Assembly (NCBI RefSeq): GCF_964019385.1
Contig: NC_088647.1
Coordinates: forward strand, 2,271,985-2,335,984
Length of the DNA: 64,000 nt
DNA from: Sycon ciliatum
Lineage: Eukaryota > Porifera > Calcarea > Leucosolenida > Sycettidae
Direction of reading: 5' to 3'
Every line of letters starts with the position of its first letter. Position 1 is the stretch's first letter. This document shows positions 52,061 through 63,829 of this stretch, in pieces. The translations under genes were made by a program, and so were the position numbers. Under the pieces are notes generated by a model. It saw only the letters and a program-made list of their open reading frames with translations. It had not been told where the DNA came from and made no database searches.

Positions 52061-52767
52061 CTGTCCCCGGGGAAAATCACGATTCCGCGGCCGCGTTTTT
52101 TCGCGATTTTCCTGCGTTTTTTGAACTTTTTTGTTGCACTACACGTACACACAGTGCACTGTTCGGTCTGCAACGTCTCATCGTGGCGGCTTTGTACTCA
52201 AATATGACGAGTCCTTACACCAGAGACTTGTAACTGATTGATTTCACGACATACTCACTGAAAATTGCCTCATATCAACTGCAAACTTGCCGCCGCGAGA
52301 TGATATCAATAATATTCACCGCATATTTACCGCATATTTACACCGCAAATTCACCGCAAATTATGCCATATTATGCCGCGTTTTATGCCGCGACCAGGCA
52401 GGCACAGTGGGTTGGTCAAAGACCATGATTGAGATACGAGAGGTACCTGGTTCAAGTCCTGCCTGGGAGCGGTTTTTCCAGCTGTGCTGCTACCCACAGT
52501 CAACTGGGAACTTGTGGCCAGGCACAAGGGGTACATGGATGCAGCTAATGGGGTCGCTTTCGGCACTTGTGCCAGTGGTTGTGAGACTTACCCACTCACC
52601 CCCACCGTTAGGCGCTGCATCTGCCGCTAGGGTTTATCGGGTGTTAGCGGCCATCGTGAGTTCCCTTCGGGAACGGATACGATAATTTACTTCTTTTTTT
52701 TCTTTTTTTTGGCCGCGTTTTTGCCGCGTTTTTTGCGATTTTTTTCCGCGATTTTCCCCGGGGACAG
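52061..52767. mobile_element. MITE, CTGTCCCCGGGGAAAATC ends, split by a SINE
   Basis: CTGTCCCCGGGGAAAATC mirrors GATTTTCCCCGGGGACAG, flanked by GTTAGC (52055-52060, 52768-52773). The SINE at 52388-52717 sits inside. The intact version is 54493-54861. Confidence 0.85.
52388..52717 (+). mobile_element. tRNA-derived SINE, short subfamily
   Basis: Head ACCAGGCAGGCACAGTGGG, B box GGTTCAAGTCC, body, TTCCCTTCGGGAACGGATAC near the 3' end, then a T-rich tail. It is missing from tandem copy 2, so it inserted after the 2.4-kb duplication and is among the youngest events here. Confidence 0.85.
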
Positions 52768-53875
52768 GTTAGCATCACTTGAATGTTCAGAAACACACTA
52801 AGTAGCCTTCGCTTCCGCAGGCCACCACTCGACACCGGCGGATTATGCCGGCATAATTATTGGCATACTTTGGTGGTTGAACATTTGGAGCATAATTTGG
52901 CATCCTTTCGTAGGTGGGAGCATAACTACATGATTGTACCACAGTTCTACTTCAAGAAGTAGTATGTAGGCTACACAATTGTGCACAATGCACCTGATCA
53001 ATGGCATTATTCAGTGCTGGTGGTCTGCATGGCAAAGGGCTTGGAGGTCATGCAGATAGTGTTTTCAATGAAAAGCAGGGTAGAAATCACGACAATACAG
53101 TATTGTATGCTCGAACTCGTCTTCTTCAAAGTTCTTTCTCGCGCTGATATAGTACATGTAGCAGAAGATGCGAGTGAATCAGCCTTTATTAGATATCCTG
53201 GGGCGGACGAGATAGTGACGGGTAATCCGCAAAACTCCGCGTACATGTACATTAGACATCCTTAGCAAAAGTACGATAACGCTACCTTTTACGGTACTCA
53301 CTCCCAGCCGTGACACAAGACGTTATTGGATAACGGAAAAACGTTACAGAGCTCAAAATAACGGGCCGACGTTCGTTATGGAAATTCTGCAAAAATGCAA
53401 AAACTCGCATTGTTTTGTAACTGGCGGGAGATAAAAAAGCACTTGCAGATCGAGATGAGAGTCGAGATTGCATCCTCTTGTGACATTTAGCTTTTTGGCG
53501 AGTTTTGCCTTTCAGTTGACAATGTCTGCGTCCTCTGCTTCGTGCCTTTCTCCCTCTATCCCATCTGGGAAACAAAGGACCAGTTCCACGGCACTCCTGA
53601 GGAAGAAATTCATCAGCCTCTCCCAGACGTGCTGGAGCTGGAGAACCCTTACAGTCTTCGGTGCTGCGTTTAGGAAAGGTTTTCCAAGGACCTGGGAACA
53701 GCGAAAACTCATTTTCGCTGTGCTTTTGCTATTCCAGAGTAAAAGACCTCGCCAAGGTATTCTTTCGGAACGACAGCAAACTAATCCCTGGTTCAAAATT
53801 TTGAATTTCCCGCATCTGTTGACACGAAAATTCATATCGCCATGGTTGTCACGACTACTTCGTCTCAACTATAAC

Positions 53876-54276
53876 CAAGAGTCCATAACCCCCCAGAGTG
53901 TGCAACTCCAGGTTGGGGTCTGGCGCAACGAAATCCAAACATTGCGTCATCCGGTCCCCGGGCAAGCATGGGCGGATGGGGCCATATCCCCATGTGCATA
54001 TCTGGTACATCCGGCGGGGGTTCCAAGTTGAAGGTTGCTTTGAAGCAAGCCACGGAAGTGTCACGTAAAACGTTTGCTGCACGCGCACGGGCTATGCAGT
54101 GTCAGCAGAACGGCTTTGATTTCACAGTCACAGAATTTTTTTATTTGAAGAGAGTTTCTCTGCTCGTTATCTGAAAAGCTTGTATTGGGAGAGTTCGTGA
54201 CTCCGGGATAGCAAGAATAGGCATGGATATAGATTTACAAGATTTGATGGAAATAGCTCTTGGCACACGGCATGAA
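53876..54276. other. Junction segment between tandem copies
   Basis: About 400 bp unique to this spot, starting with a CAAGAGT-type MITE end (53877-53911, complementary to 57550-57585). Contains a CATATCCCCATGTGCATATC near-palindrome. No gene seen. Confidence 0.5.
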
Positions 54277-55969
54277 GACAAAATATATTGAGAGTTACAG
54301 AATTACCAAGATCCAAATCTTGGAAATTCTGTAACTCCCATGCAGTGCCTTGTCCCCGACCGGTGACGGTGACCACACCTCACACAATGCTCGACGATTG
54401 CTCGTCTTGTTTCTTTCTAATGCTCCATAATTCTCTAATGCTTGGATAGTGTCATAATATAATACAATAATATTCGCGGAATCCGCGTTAGCCTGTCCCC
54501 GGGGAAAATCACGATTCCGCGGCCGCGTTTTTTCCGCGATTTTCCTGCGTTTTTTGAACTTTTTTGTTGCACTACACGTACACACAGTGCACTGTTCGGT
54601 CTGCAACGTCTCATCGTGGCGGCTTTGTACTCAAATATGACGAGTACTTACACCAGAGACTTGTAACTGATTGATTTCACGACATACTCACTGAAAATTG
54701 CCTCATATCAACTGCAAACTTGCCGCCGCGAGATGATATCAATAATATTCACCGCATATTTACCGCATATTTACCACAAATTCACCGCAAATTATGCTAT
54801 ATTATGCCGCGTTTTTGCCGCGTTTTTTGCGATTTTTTTCCGCGATTTTCCCCGGGGACAGGTTAGCATCACTTGAATGTTCAGAAACACACTAAGTAGC
54901 CTTCGCTTCCGCAGGCCACCACTCGACACCGGCGGATTATGCCGGCATAATTATTGGCATACTTTGGTGGTTGAACATTTGGAGCATAATGTGGCATCCT
55001 TTCGTAGGTGGGAGCATAACTACATGATTGTACCACAGTTCTACTTCAAGAAGTAGTATGTAGGCTACACAGTTGTGCACAATGCACCTGATCAATGGCA
55101 TTATTCAGTGCTGGTGGTCTGCATGGCAAAGGGCTTGGAGGTCATGCAGATAGTGTTTTCAATGAAAAGCAGGGTAGAAATCACGACAATACAGTATAGT
55201 ATGCTCGAACTCGTCTTCTTCAAAGTTCTTTCTCGCGCTGATATAGTACATGTAGCAGAAGATGCGAGTGAATCAGCCTTTATTAGATATCCTGGGGCGG
55301 ACGAGATAGTGACGGGTAATCCGCAAAACTCCGCGTACATGTACATTAGACATCCTTAGCAAAAGTACGATAACGCTACCTTTTACGGTACTCACTCCCA
55401 GCCGTGACACAAGACGTTATCGGATAACGGAAAAACGTTACAGAGCTCAAAATAACGGGCCGACGTTCGTTATGGAAATTCTGCAAAAAAGCAAAAACTC
55501 GCATTGTTTTGTAACTGGCGGGAGATAAAAAAGCACTTGCAGATCGAGATGAGAGTCGAGATTGCATCCTCTTGTGACATTTAGCTTTTTGGCGAGTTTT
55601 GCCTTTCAGTTGACAATGTCTGCGTCCTCTGCTTCGTGCCTTTCTCCCTCTATCCCATCTGGGAAACAAAGGACCAGTTCCACGGCACTCCTGAGGAAGA
55701 AATTCATCAGCCTCTCCCAGACGTGCTGGAGCTGGAGAACCCTTACAGTCTTCGGTGCTGCGTTTAGGAAAGGTTTTCCAAGGACCTGGGAACAGCGAAA
55801 ACTCATTTTCGCTGTGCTTTTGCTATACCAGAGTAAAAGACCTCGCCAAGGTATTCTTTCGGAACGACAGCAAACTAATCCCTGGTTCAAAATTTTGAAT
55901 TTCCCGCATCTGTTGACACGAAAATTCATATCGCCATGGTTGTCACGACTACTTCGTCTCAACTATAAC
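54277..55969 (+). repeat. 2.4-kb tandem duplication, copy 2
   Basis: See copy 1. Lacks the SINE and continues to the right into 55970-56711. Confidence 0.9.
54493..54861. mobile_element. 369-bp MITE, CTGTCCCCGGGGAAAATC ends
   Basis: Uninterrupted copy; GTTAGC duplicated at 54487-54492 and 54862-54867. The interior is rich in CCGCG and ATTTTTT motifs. The superfamily is not clear from a 6-bp duplication. Confidence 0.85.
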
Positions 55970-56711
55970 GTACTTTGTGCTAAGGGAAAAGTTAGCTTGA
56001 ACGATCTGAAGTAAGGAAAGGTTTGCGTTTACGTTAGCGTATTTTTAGTTAAGGATATCTATTATGCATGTTACGAAGTCATGACCTCTGGACTTTAGCA
56101 GCCATGACTGTGCAGGCTATGGATATTGCTCTAATAATTAAAAAAGAAGAAGAAGAGGTATAGTTGATGTTCGGTCATGATGGAAGGAGAGGTGGAGCTA
56201 CGGGAGAGATGAGCTGATTATTCGCAGGTTGAGGGTGACGTCCATTGGACGAGTATGACGATTACGAAGACAGTTGAACATGATAATTTTCAAAGGTAAC
56301 TCAAACTATTTTGGCAATGAAAAAATATTTTTACAAAGCAGTCAACGAATGAATAGAAGAAGTATGTTTTCTCCTTTTCATGTTGATCTCTAGCATGCAC
56401 GGATACCTTGGTATGGGGATACTCATGTAACATTTCGTTGTACTTATGGCCACTTGCAAGTACGAAAAAGGCACGATTTTCTCAATTTTGAGGCTCCACA
56501 AGTACAAAAATGTGATATGTATCCCCGCGTGCCAAAGCATAATAATTATGAAGATTTCGCGAGCATAATGAGAGATTCCATGAAAGCATAATTCCATGAT
56601 TTCGCGAGCATAATGAGAGATTCCATGAAAGCATAATTCCATGATTTCGCGAGCATAATGAGAGATTCCATGAAAGCATAATTCCATGATTTCGCGAGCA
56701 TAATCCGCCGG
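54929..56711. mobile_element. Element with CCGGCGGATTATGC ends
   Basis: CCGGCGGATTATGC mirrors GCATAATCCGCCGG (end at 56711). About 1.78 kb. Copy 1 (52836-53875) is the same element cut at the tandem junction. One frame at about 55610-55760 has a protein-like run (YPIWETKDQFHGTPEEEIHQ then PLPDVLELENPYSLRCC) that stops; identical in both copies because the duplication is recent, so no conservation test is possible. The right part includes 45-bp tandem repeats. Confidence 0.55.
56555..56697. repeat. 45-bp tandem repeat, about 3.2 copies
   Basis: Unit GATTTCGCGAGCATAATGAG then AGATTCCATGAAAGCATAATTCCAT, copies identical. It contains GAGCATAAT motifs like the element's terminal region. Confidence 0.95.
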
Positions 56712-56858
56712 AGCCTAAGCCTAGCCACCACTATGCCTTTACACCTTCAGTGGCGAATGCAGACCTCACAAGTGAGTCAGGGGAGAGGAGGCGAGTCTCT
56801 CAACCAATCAGGCGTGTAACGGCCCATAAGGCATAACCCTGTAAACTGCACCCTTGTT

Positions 56859-56964
<106 letters not shown>

Positions 56965-57266
56965 ACTCACTCACTCCTTTTTTTCCCGGTTGCCGTGCTT
57001 GTGACTTTTTTTCCCTGCCGCCGTGCTCATATTAGTTATCTAACTATCTTCTTCTCTGTTCTGTTTGTCCGCTTATTTTTATATTTTTTTCTTTTCTCTT
57101 ATTATCAGTGGGACCATTGTCATTAGGTTTAGGTCTGTTTTGGAACTCCACTCTAAATAAAGCCAAACAACAAAAACAATAACAACAACTCACTCCGAGC
57201 TGTGAGTACCCAGTTGACCACGCGTGGGTGTCGGCGCAGTTCAACACGCGTAAAAAGTCTTTTTAC

Positions 57267-57345
57267 ACGTTCCCTGCTGCCAGTGCGGGTCTCGAACTCC
57301 GGACCTCATGATTCGCAGGCAGGCCAATGGGCCATATGCGTTGGT
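57267..57345 (-). mobile_element. tRNA-like SINE fragment
   Basis: On the minus strand GGCCTGCCTGCGAATCATG and GGAGTTCGAGACCCG resemble the anticodon region and T-arm (B box) of a tRNA. The acceptor stem does not pair, so it is not a functional tRNA gene. Confidence 0.45.
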
Positions 57346-57464
57346 GCATCATTCATAATGCCGAATATAATGCCGGCATTATCCGCTGCGGCGCTCGACC
57401 TTACGGCGATGAATAGATTGTACACCTTGCTCCTTACTTTTGGACCTTAGCCTAGCTAGGTTCC

Positions 57465-57585
57465 GGATTCGTCTGATAATCCGTGTACAGTGCGCATTGC
57501 ATCATCAAAATGACGTCAACTTGAAATTCTGTCGGGACAGCACCCATAGTGGAGTTGCACACTCTGGGGGGTTATGTACTCTTGC
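57465..57585. mobile_element. CAAGAGT-type MITE end (inverted)
   Basis: Ends GGAGTTGCACACTC then GGGGGGTTATGTACTCTTG, the complement of 53877-53911. It is inserted in B between TTACGGCGATGAATAGATTG and TAGGCTTAGTGGATCC, which are adjacent in A. Confidence 0.55.
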
Positions 57586-57865
57586 TATAGGCCTAGGCTT
57601 AGTGGATCCAAAAGTAGAAATCTGACGTAACCTTACTACTCCCTGGCCGTTTAGACGTCATTACTTTCGTAGACTGACGTCACTGTTTCGTGACAACGCG
57701 TAGTATTAGTGCTAGTGTACTAGTAGTAGTACTTGGCCAAGTGCCGACTGCCGAAGTACTTAAGTGGTGACAAACAACGACCGTAACGTCGCGTCATCTG
57801 TACCTGCACTTCAACTACTTGTCCTGTTTCCAGTGGCAGCACCATGCATGCAGTGAACACAGCTA

Positions 57866-58603
57866 CAGTAAGATCGGGCGCCGAAGAACACCTCGCCGAA
57901 GAACACCCAGGCTGGAAAACCGGCAAAATTTAAGAACAGTCCAGGCTAAAATTATCAGATTTAAGAACACTTTTAAAATTTGGAATTTCCACATGAGTGC
58001 AGTATTTAACTGATCGGCTTTGAGCTCGCCACAACACCTGTACATAATAATAATAGTAATAATAGTAATAGCACATGCACAGTATTACAGGAAGCTCCAG
58101 GAGTTGAGTTTCAGCATGCTACATGTACATGTATGTGTACAATGTACTTGAAGCATATACATGTACATGTATGTAAGAATCTGGACAATAACTTGCTTGA
58201 AGTATTTATTATGATTATGTACAAGAACATAGAGACAGCATATACATTGCATTTATGCATGCCGTGATTGTCCATACAGTACCATCATTGCAGGTGGAGC
58301 TCATGGCATCCATGTACAATCAACTCTCAACACCAGATGACGTTCTGTATGTTCATTGTCCATCCTCCTCACCACTAGCCTCAACATCCGATGCAACATC
58401 CTCATCGTCCCCTTCCACCCACTAGTTTAGAAGTACTACATTGCACTACATGTACATGTACAATCATGTACATGACAAACGTCATGACGTCACTCGACTC
58501 GCCGCGCGCGTGTGAATAAGAACGGTCTGGCTAGAATCAAAAATTTAAGAACTTTCCTAGGCTGCGCTCGAGCCCCTGCGTTCTTCGGCGCCCGATCTTA
58601 CTG
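57866..58603. mobile_element. 738-bp TA MITE, CAGTAAGATCGGGCGCC ends, block B only
   Basis: CAGTAAGATCGGGCGCCGAA mirrors TTCGGCGCCCGATCTTACTG, with TA on both sides (57864-57865, 58604-58605). Block A has the empty site AGCTACATGTAGC (18081). Interior with CATGTACATGTA runs; GAAGAACACC repeated near the left end. No ORF of note. Confidence 0.9.
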
Positions 58604-58814
58604 TACATGTAGCTACAGCATCATTTTGACTGAGGAGCGCGAGCGAGAATATTATTATTAAATTTTATTTCAAATTTGCTGCTACTTGTCGCCGAGTTTG
58701 TAGTTTTCGCTGGGTGTCTCTGTTATTTCTATCGCAGCCATCTCTGATTTCTTTTGGTTCTAAGACCAGCCACCTCTGGGCCCGTTGCCTTGTCCAGCGG
58801 CAAGCGAAAATCAG

Positions 58815-58961
58815 AAGTCCTATTTCTCAGGTGCTGGTGAACACTCCGCGGGAAAAACACTGCACGATGGCTTGAGCGCGAAGAAGAAGCTTCTTGAAGT
58901 AAAACAAAAAATTGAACTCGCCATCTTGCACCAGCGCGCCCCAGTCAAAGGGATGCCGTGA
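58815..58961 (+). CDS. Small conserved open frame, block B copy
   Basis: 48 codons ending at TGA 58959-58961, counterpart of 18283-18429 with two amino-acid differences. Same uncertainty. Confidence 0.25.
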   Translation, partial: KSYFSGAGEHSAGKTLHDGLSAKKKLLEVKQKIELAILHQRAPVKGMP

Positions 58962-59308
58962 CTGGAAACACGACAAGAGCAGGTGACCCAACTTTTGTTT
59001 GTCACCACATGTGACATGGCCTTGTACACTACGCACAACTACGAGCTTCCGGGCTGCGTCTTGACGTCGGCACTTCGACAGCAAATGTATACAAAATTAA
59101 TGTTTTGGTCTAAAGCAGGACGGTTGCATTGCCTGCCTGTTCACCTCGTGATGTTAAAACAATACTATCGTAATGTATACAGCATCACGATCACGAATTA
59201 GTCAGTCATGTCTATCCGCACAACCTATTAATAACTGTATTCCTGATGTTGACGGGTACGTAGGTCGAGATCGTAGCGGTAAAATACTTTTTTCCGAAAA
59301 TGAAAAAG

Positions 59309-59706
59309 GATCAAGGAACTACAAGTTACGATACTGTCCACTAACACCACCTGTTGCTAAACAATCAGCTCATGCGATAACATTGCACGACACTGACCGA
59401 CTGTACTGACGTTCTACAACTAATTGGCTAACAGCTCTAGCACATCTTGGATGCACACTCCAACAGCCTTCCAACTATTACTTGGAAGGTTCTAAGTTAT
59501 AGAAATAACATAAGGAGGGGAAGGTGAGCGAAACCAAGATAAGCACGAGCTGGAAGTCTCAGCTGTAAAGTTTTAAGGCTGTTGGAGTGCGCATCCAAAG
59601 AGCCGTCGGTCAGTGTCGTGCAATGTTATCACATGAGCTGATTGTTTAGTAACTGGTGTTGTTAGTGGACACTGGACGGTATAGCGTAACTTGTAATTCC
59701 TTGATC
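59309..59706. mobile_element. Inverted-repeat MITE, block B copy
   Basis: Counterpart of 18785-19185 with internal indels. Confidence 0.8.
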
Positions 59707-60599
59707 CTTTCTCTTTTGTATAAATTAATCCTTGGCTTTCCATCCGAGTCCATACCTAAACTGAGTTTGTGAACTCCAGGTCAGGGATCGAGTCTGGACC
59801 AATGTTGCTCAAACCCCTCTCTTCTACTTATAAAGTTGCCTGAATCGTCCGAAAGCATTCTAAACCAATTAATCAATAATAATTCTTACCACCATGTTGT
59901 CCTCTTCTCCTTCCATAGAACGTCGTCTCTTTCAATGAGGTAGTAGTACTTATGAAGTTAGTTGTGGCAGCACATCAGGAAACAGCAGATTGCAAATCAG
60001 GAAACACACTCCGTTTTACTACTGCTAGCAGTGTCAGTTCAACACTACACTGGTGTAGAAACTGCTGCTAGCGCATTCTTATACATGTACTACTGCTAGC
60101 GACTACTCAGTAAATACACAGCGGATCTACTAGTGCAGTAGTACGAAGAGCTCATAACTCCCAAGAGTGTGCAACGCCTGATCAGTATCTGTCTGTATGG
60201 AAGCCCGCTCGGCGGAATTCCTTCATTGCGTCATATTTGGTGCAGTGCGATGAGTCATGCCAATGAATTCTTCTAAACTTTGCAGTCAAACCGGGATGCT
60301 TCCTCAGGGTAAACTGCCTCAAACTGCGATTCTGGTGTGAGTTCCCAAAAAGAACTTGAAGAAGCAAAACAAAGCGCTCGATCCTAAAAAACAAGACTAT
60401 TTTTCCATGCCAATGCCCGCAATGGCAACTCTTTGTCGCCTTCTGCTTTCGCCAGTGCAGTGCAGCCAGGTCTCTGAAGTTCAAAACCTTTTTTTTTCTC
60501 GGCATATTTCCGTGCTTCCCTTGAATATATTTTCAAATGATTGAGGGAGTTGAGAATGCGTGGAAGGAGCATTTCTCGGCTGAGTTTCACAGCTATCAG

Positions 60600-61768
60600 A
60601 TGTTTATCCTCGACAGCAATGCAAAATCTGTTTGCCTCGCCAGTTGGCACAAGCTACACCTTCTTCTTGTCGTTGATGTCCAGGGATTCTTGGAGAAAGA
60701 ATTTGTTTTTGATAAAGTAATACTTGTACGTCCCACCGGAACCGTCTTCAAATAGAAGCTTCGAAATGTCAAGGCTATAGCCTTGAGTTTAGAGAGGTTC
60801 CGGGTATAGTTTCCAGAAATCGCAAGGAACCTAAATTTTACCTCGGATGACAAGTAACAGTTGCGCATGACGTAATGTAGGAATTTCGCGGAGCGCTGGG
60901 TGACTGCCAGTTAAGTTGCACACTCTTGCTTGGGGCCAGTTGGGGGTTATGAACTCATGATGTCATTATTATTTATGACGTGCAACACGGATTTCGCCGT
61001 CCCAGATCTGACAAATGCGCACTATTGGGGGTTATGAACTCTTGGTAGTACTATACTAGTACTTCGGGTTCTTTCAAATAAAGGTTTTGAGTAGTAGTCT
61101 TTCCATCGTCATCATAGCATTGGGCATGATTGCCCGTTTGACTTGCCATGTAAACTAAAAGCAATAGAATAAAAAATACTCCTGGCCGGCATGTAATACA
61201 CGTCAGTGGAATCACGATCACCCATGGCCCAGTACCCTTGTGCGCATACTTAGTACATGGTGCACCCCGCACTACAGTCAACACTCTACACTCTACAGGC
61301 AGTCTACGCAGTCATCATGGTCAAAAATAGGGATTCACTGGCCAGAAAAATCACTTCAAATAGCTGTATGGTGTAGACCAGGCTGAATAGTGACGGTCAA
61401 TTCTTCAGCCTTGCAAGCTGTTGAATGGTGCAATCCCAGCACAAGTTGCTATGGCTTCTGCCGTAGCATTGCTATCATCGCCTCCGGCGATGGGCGTCAA
61501 AGGTCAATACATGTATGTAGTCATCATATGATGAAGTCATCACGACCCTATTTTTTTCGTTATAGGCTTATTAGGGCTGACACCGGGTTTCACGCTAAGT
61601 CTGAACGTGGGTGGTTAGCACTTCTCCTCCGCGCAAGTCAAGTAATGCGCGTAAATACATGACTGTATAGCACCTTCTTGCATCTGGTGCATGTACATGT
61701 GTAGTGGCTAGAGTCCAGCGGATAATGACGGTGGGTCCAATGTTATTAGGCATTATGCCTGTTTTGAA
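60600..61768. other. No gene; CAAGAGT-type and GGATAATG MITE pieces
   Basis: 60910-61043 carries two inverted CAAGAGT-type ends (GTTGCACACTCTTG, GGGGGTTATGAACTCTTG). 61714-61745 has an AGTCCAGCGGATAATG end. The rest is unique without a convincing exon. Confidence 0.4.
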
Positions 61769-62076
61769 CCAGGCAGGCACAGTGTGTTGGTCAAAGACCA
61801 TGATTGAGATACGAGAGGTACCTGGTTCAAGTCCTGCCTGGAAGCGGTTTTTCCAGCCGTGCTGCTCCCCACAGTCAACTGGGAACTTGTGGCCAGGCAC
61901 AAGGGGCACATGGATGCAGCTAATGGGGTCGTTCTCGGCACTTGTGCCAGTGGTTGTTAGACTTACCCACTCACCCCCACCGTTAGGCGCTGCATCTGCC
62001 GCTAGGGTTTACCGGGTGTTAGCGGCCGTCGTGAGTTCCCTTCGGGAACAGACACGATAATTTACTCTCTTTTTTA
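61769..62076 (+). mobile_element. Complete tRNA-derived SINE with 11-bp target duplication
   Basis: CCTGTTTTGAA is duplicated perfectly at 61758-61768 and 62077-62087. The tRNA-like head (CCAGGCAGGCACAGTG; B box GGTTCAAGTCC at about 61822) is followed by a 230-bp body and a hairpin-containing 3' end (TTCCCTTCGGGAA) with a CTCTTTTTTA tail. 308 bp. Reference copy for the short subfamily. Confidence 0.92.
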
Positions 62077-62107
62077 CCTGTTTTGAAGAAGTAGCGACGA
62101 CCCGGTG

Positions 62108-62697
62108 TACTATAGTAGAATGACCCCCCAGCAGATGGACCCCCGGTCATTGTACTATATAGTAGAGTGACCCCGGGGTCACTCTACTATATAGTACAAT
62201 GACCGGGGGGGGGGTCGTTCTACTTTATAGTAGATTGCCCCCTGTCATTCTACTACAGAGTCCACCAGACTTGTCGTTTCGCACGTGCAGGTAGAAAGGG
62301 ATGGAGTTTGCACCACAGATTCCACGTGGACATTATGGATTGTGGCAAGAGTCCGGGGTTATGTACTCTTGATTGTGGGAATATGTGGTGAAAAGTCCAC
62401 AACATTTGTACATAGGTCGCGCACTTTTCCTCTTTAGGAGACATGAACATCCCACCTTGTGTTGGATTGTTTTTGTTTTGGAGTTGGAAGAAAGTTTGCA
62501 AGTTCAGTGTTCCTTTGAGTTTTCTGTGTGCTCCTTGCTCCTTTTGGATTATTCAGGAGTTCAGGAGTTCACGGACCTCTACTAAAATAGCGGCCGAGGG
62601 GGTCGTTGTACTATTTAGTAGAGTGACCCCGGGGGCAGTCTACTATATAGTACAATGACCGGGGGGGCCTTCCACTACGGGGGTCATTCTACTATAT
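62108..62697. mobile_element. MITE with nested GGGGTCATTCTACTATA palindromes
   Basis: TACTATAGTAGAATGACCCCC at the left mirrors GGGGGTCATTCTACTATAT at the right. Further copies of the same motif in both orientations lie at 62140-62260 and 62600-62690, including a perfect palindrome of about 44 bp centred near 62174 (GAGTGACCCCGGGGTCACTC). About 590 bp, no transposase. Confidence 0.85.
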
Positions 62698-63829
62698 GAC
62701 ACCGGCCATTATGGAATCCAATACACCACACCACCACATTGCGCTCTTGGCTGATCCAAACTCTGCGCTCACATCACGATCACCACAGCGAGGACAATTC
62801 CGGTATATAGATTGATGTTGACAATGACACTCCAGACAGCTTTTTCGCTCCTCCTGAGATCATCAGTGGTGGCATATGATGTTGAATGAAAGAATAATAA
62901 GAATAGACTGATCTTTATAGGGCTAAATTTATTTTAGCCCTAAATTTATAGGGCTAAATTGGCGAAATTGCGCTCATTCTGCATAGAAACATGGCATACC
63001 CTAAGTGACAAAAGTGATAACAAGGTCAGGTGATCGCGACACGCGCTCATGGCTGGGACAGGAACATGTAGCACGTGACCTTGTTATCACTTTTGTTATG
63101 ATGATAGTAATCTGATTCTGGCACGTTATTTCTGCATTGAATAGTGATTGATTTTCCGCGCCGAATTTCCGACGCTGCATGCATGTTCAATGCGCGTCAA
63201 CAGTACTTCACACTTTTCTTTTTCCCGCGTTATCACCTGCTACCCTGCACAAAAGACTCAGGTAGCTTCTTCATGCTGACACTAACAATCCATTCTTTCA
63301 CCAGCGCATTTAGACGAGCACATTCGCACTTTGTTCTAGCTCGTCTCTCCTATCAAAGTAGAGAGTCAACTTGTCGTCCGTTCCACGTGCACCTGAAGCG
63401 AGAAGTCCGTTCCAAATTTGGTCAAGATCTGACAAAAAGTGATTTTGCAGTGAGAATAAGACCAATTATTGTAGAGCATCAGCACTCTCGGTTGGTTTTG
63501 TGCAACGTTATCGCATGAGCTGATTGTCATAGTCGAAATACATTGCTGAATGATATGTTACTTGAACAATTTCAACGTATATTAAAATAATACTACCGTT
63601 CCGTCGAACAAATTGGGTTTATATTTTATTTCGCAAATCCAAAATGGGAGTTAAAAAGGTAGCGAAGAGGTGAGGAATAAGAGAGGGAAGAGGTATACGT
63701 AAAAATGTGTCTGGATGCACTGGAAATGATACTCAGCTGGAGAGCAATAATACGCATTCAATGTCAAACATTGCATTAGCTACAGATCTTTTTCACAAAG
63801 TTGATAGTAACCAAAACTAAAGAACATAC
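62698..63829. other. No gene recognised; small inverted repeats
   Basis: 62920-62962 has GGGCTAAATTTATTTTAGCCC hairpins. 63007-63099 is an inverted pair (ACAAAAGTGATAACAAGGTC, GACCTTGTTATCACTTTTGT). 63505-63527 repeats part of the 18785-19185 arm. Frames at 63144-63518 have no recognisable content. Confidence 0.4.

Larger units (their letters stand above)
51841..53875 (+). repeat. 2.4-kb tandem duplication, copy 1
   Basis: From ACAAAATATATTGAGAGTTA the sequence matches 54277-55969 at about 98-99% by eye, with a period of about 2.43 kb. Copy 1 has an extra SINE (52388-52717). The unit ends at TCAACTATAAC, where copy 1 passes into a CAAGAGT-type MITE end and copy 2 into unique sequence. Confidence 0.9.
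57350..60600 (+). repeat. Segmental duplication block B, second part
   Basis: Collinear with 17685-20850. Carries the 738-bp MITE (57866-58603), absent from A, and lacks the 412-bp palindrome of A. Beyond 60600 the match to A stops. Confidence 0.8.

Noticed and set aside
53468-54031. 187-codon ORF, with a 150-codon partner at 55562-56014
   Set aside because: The two copies are nearly identical because the duplication is recent, so conservation is uninformative. The frame crosses the tandem junction, and no domain is recognisable.
56555-56697. CRISPR-like array
   Set aside because: Units are contiguous identical 45-bp tandem repeats with no variable spacers, in animal DNA.
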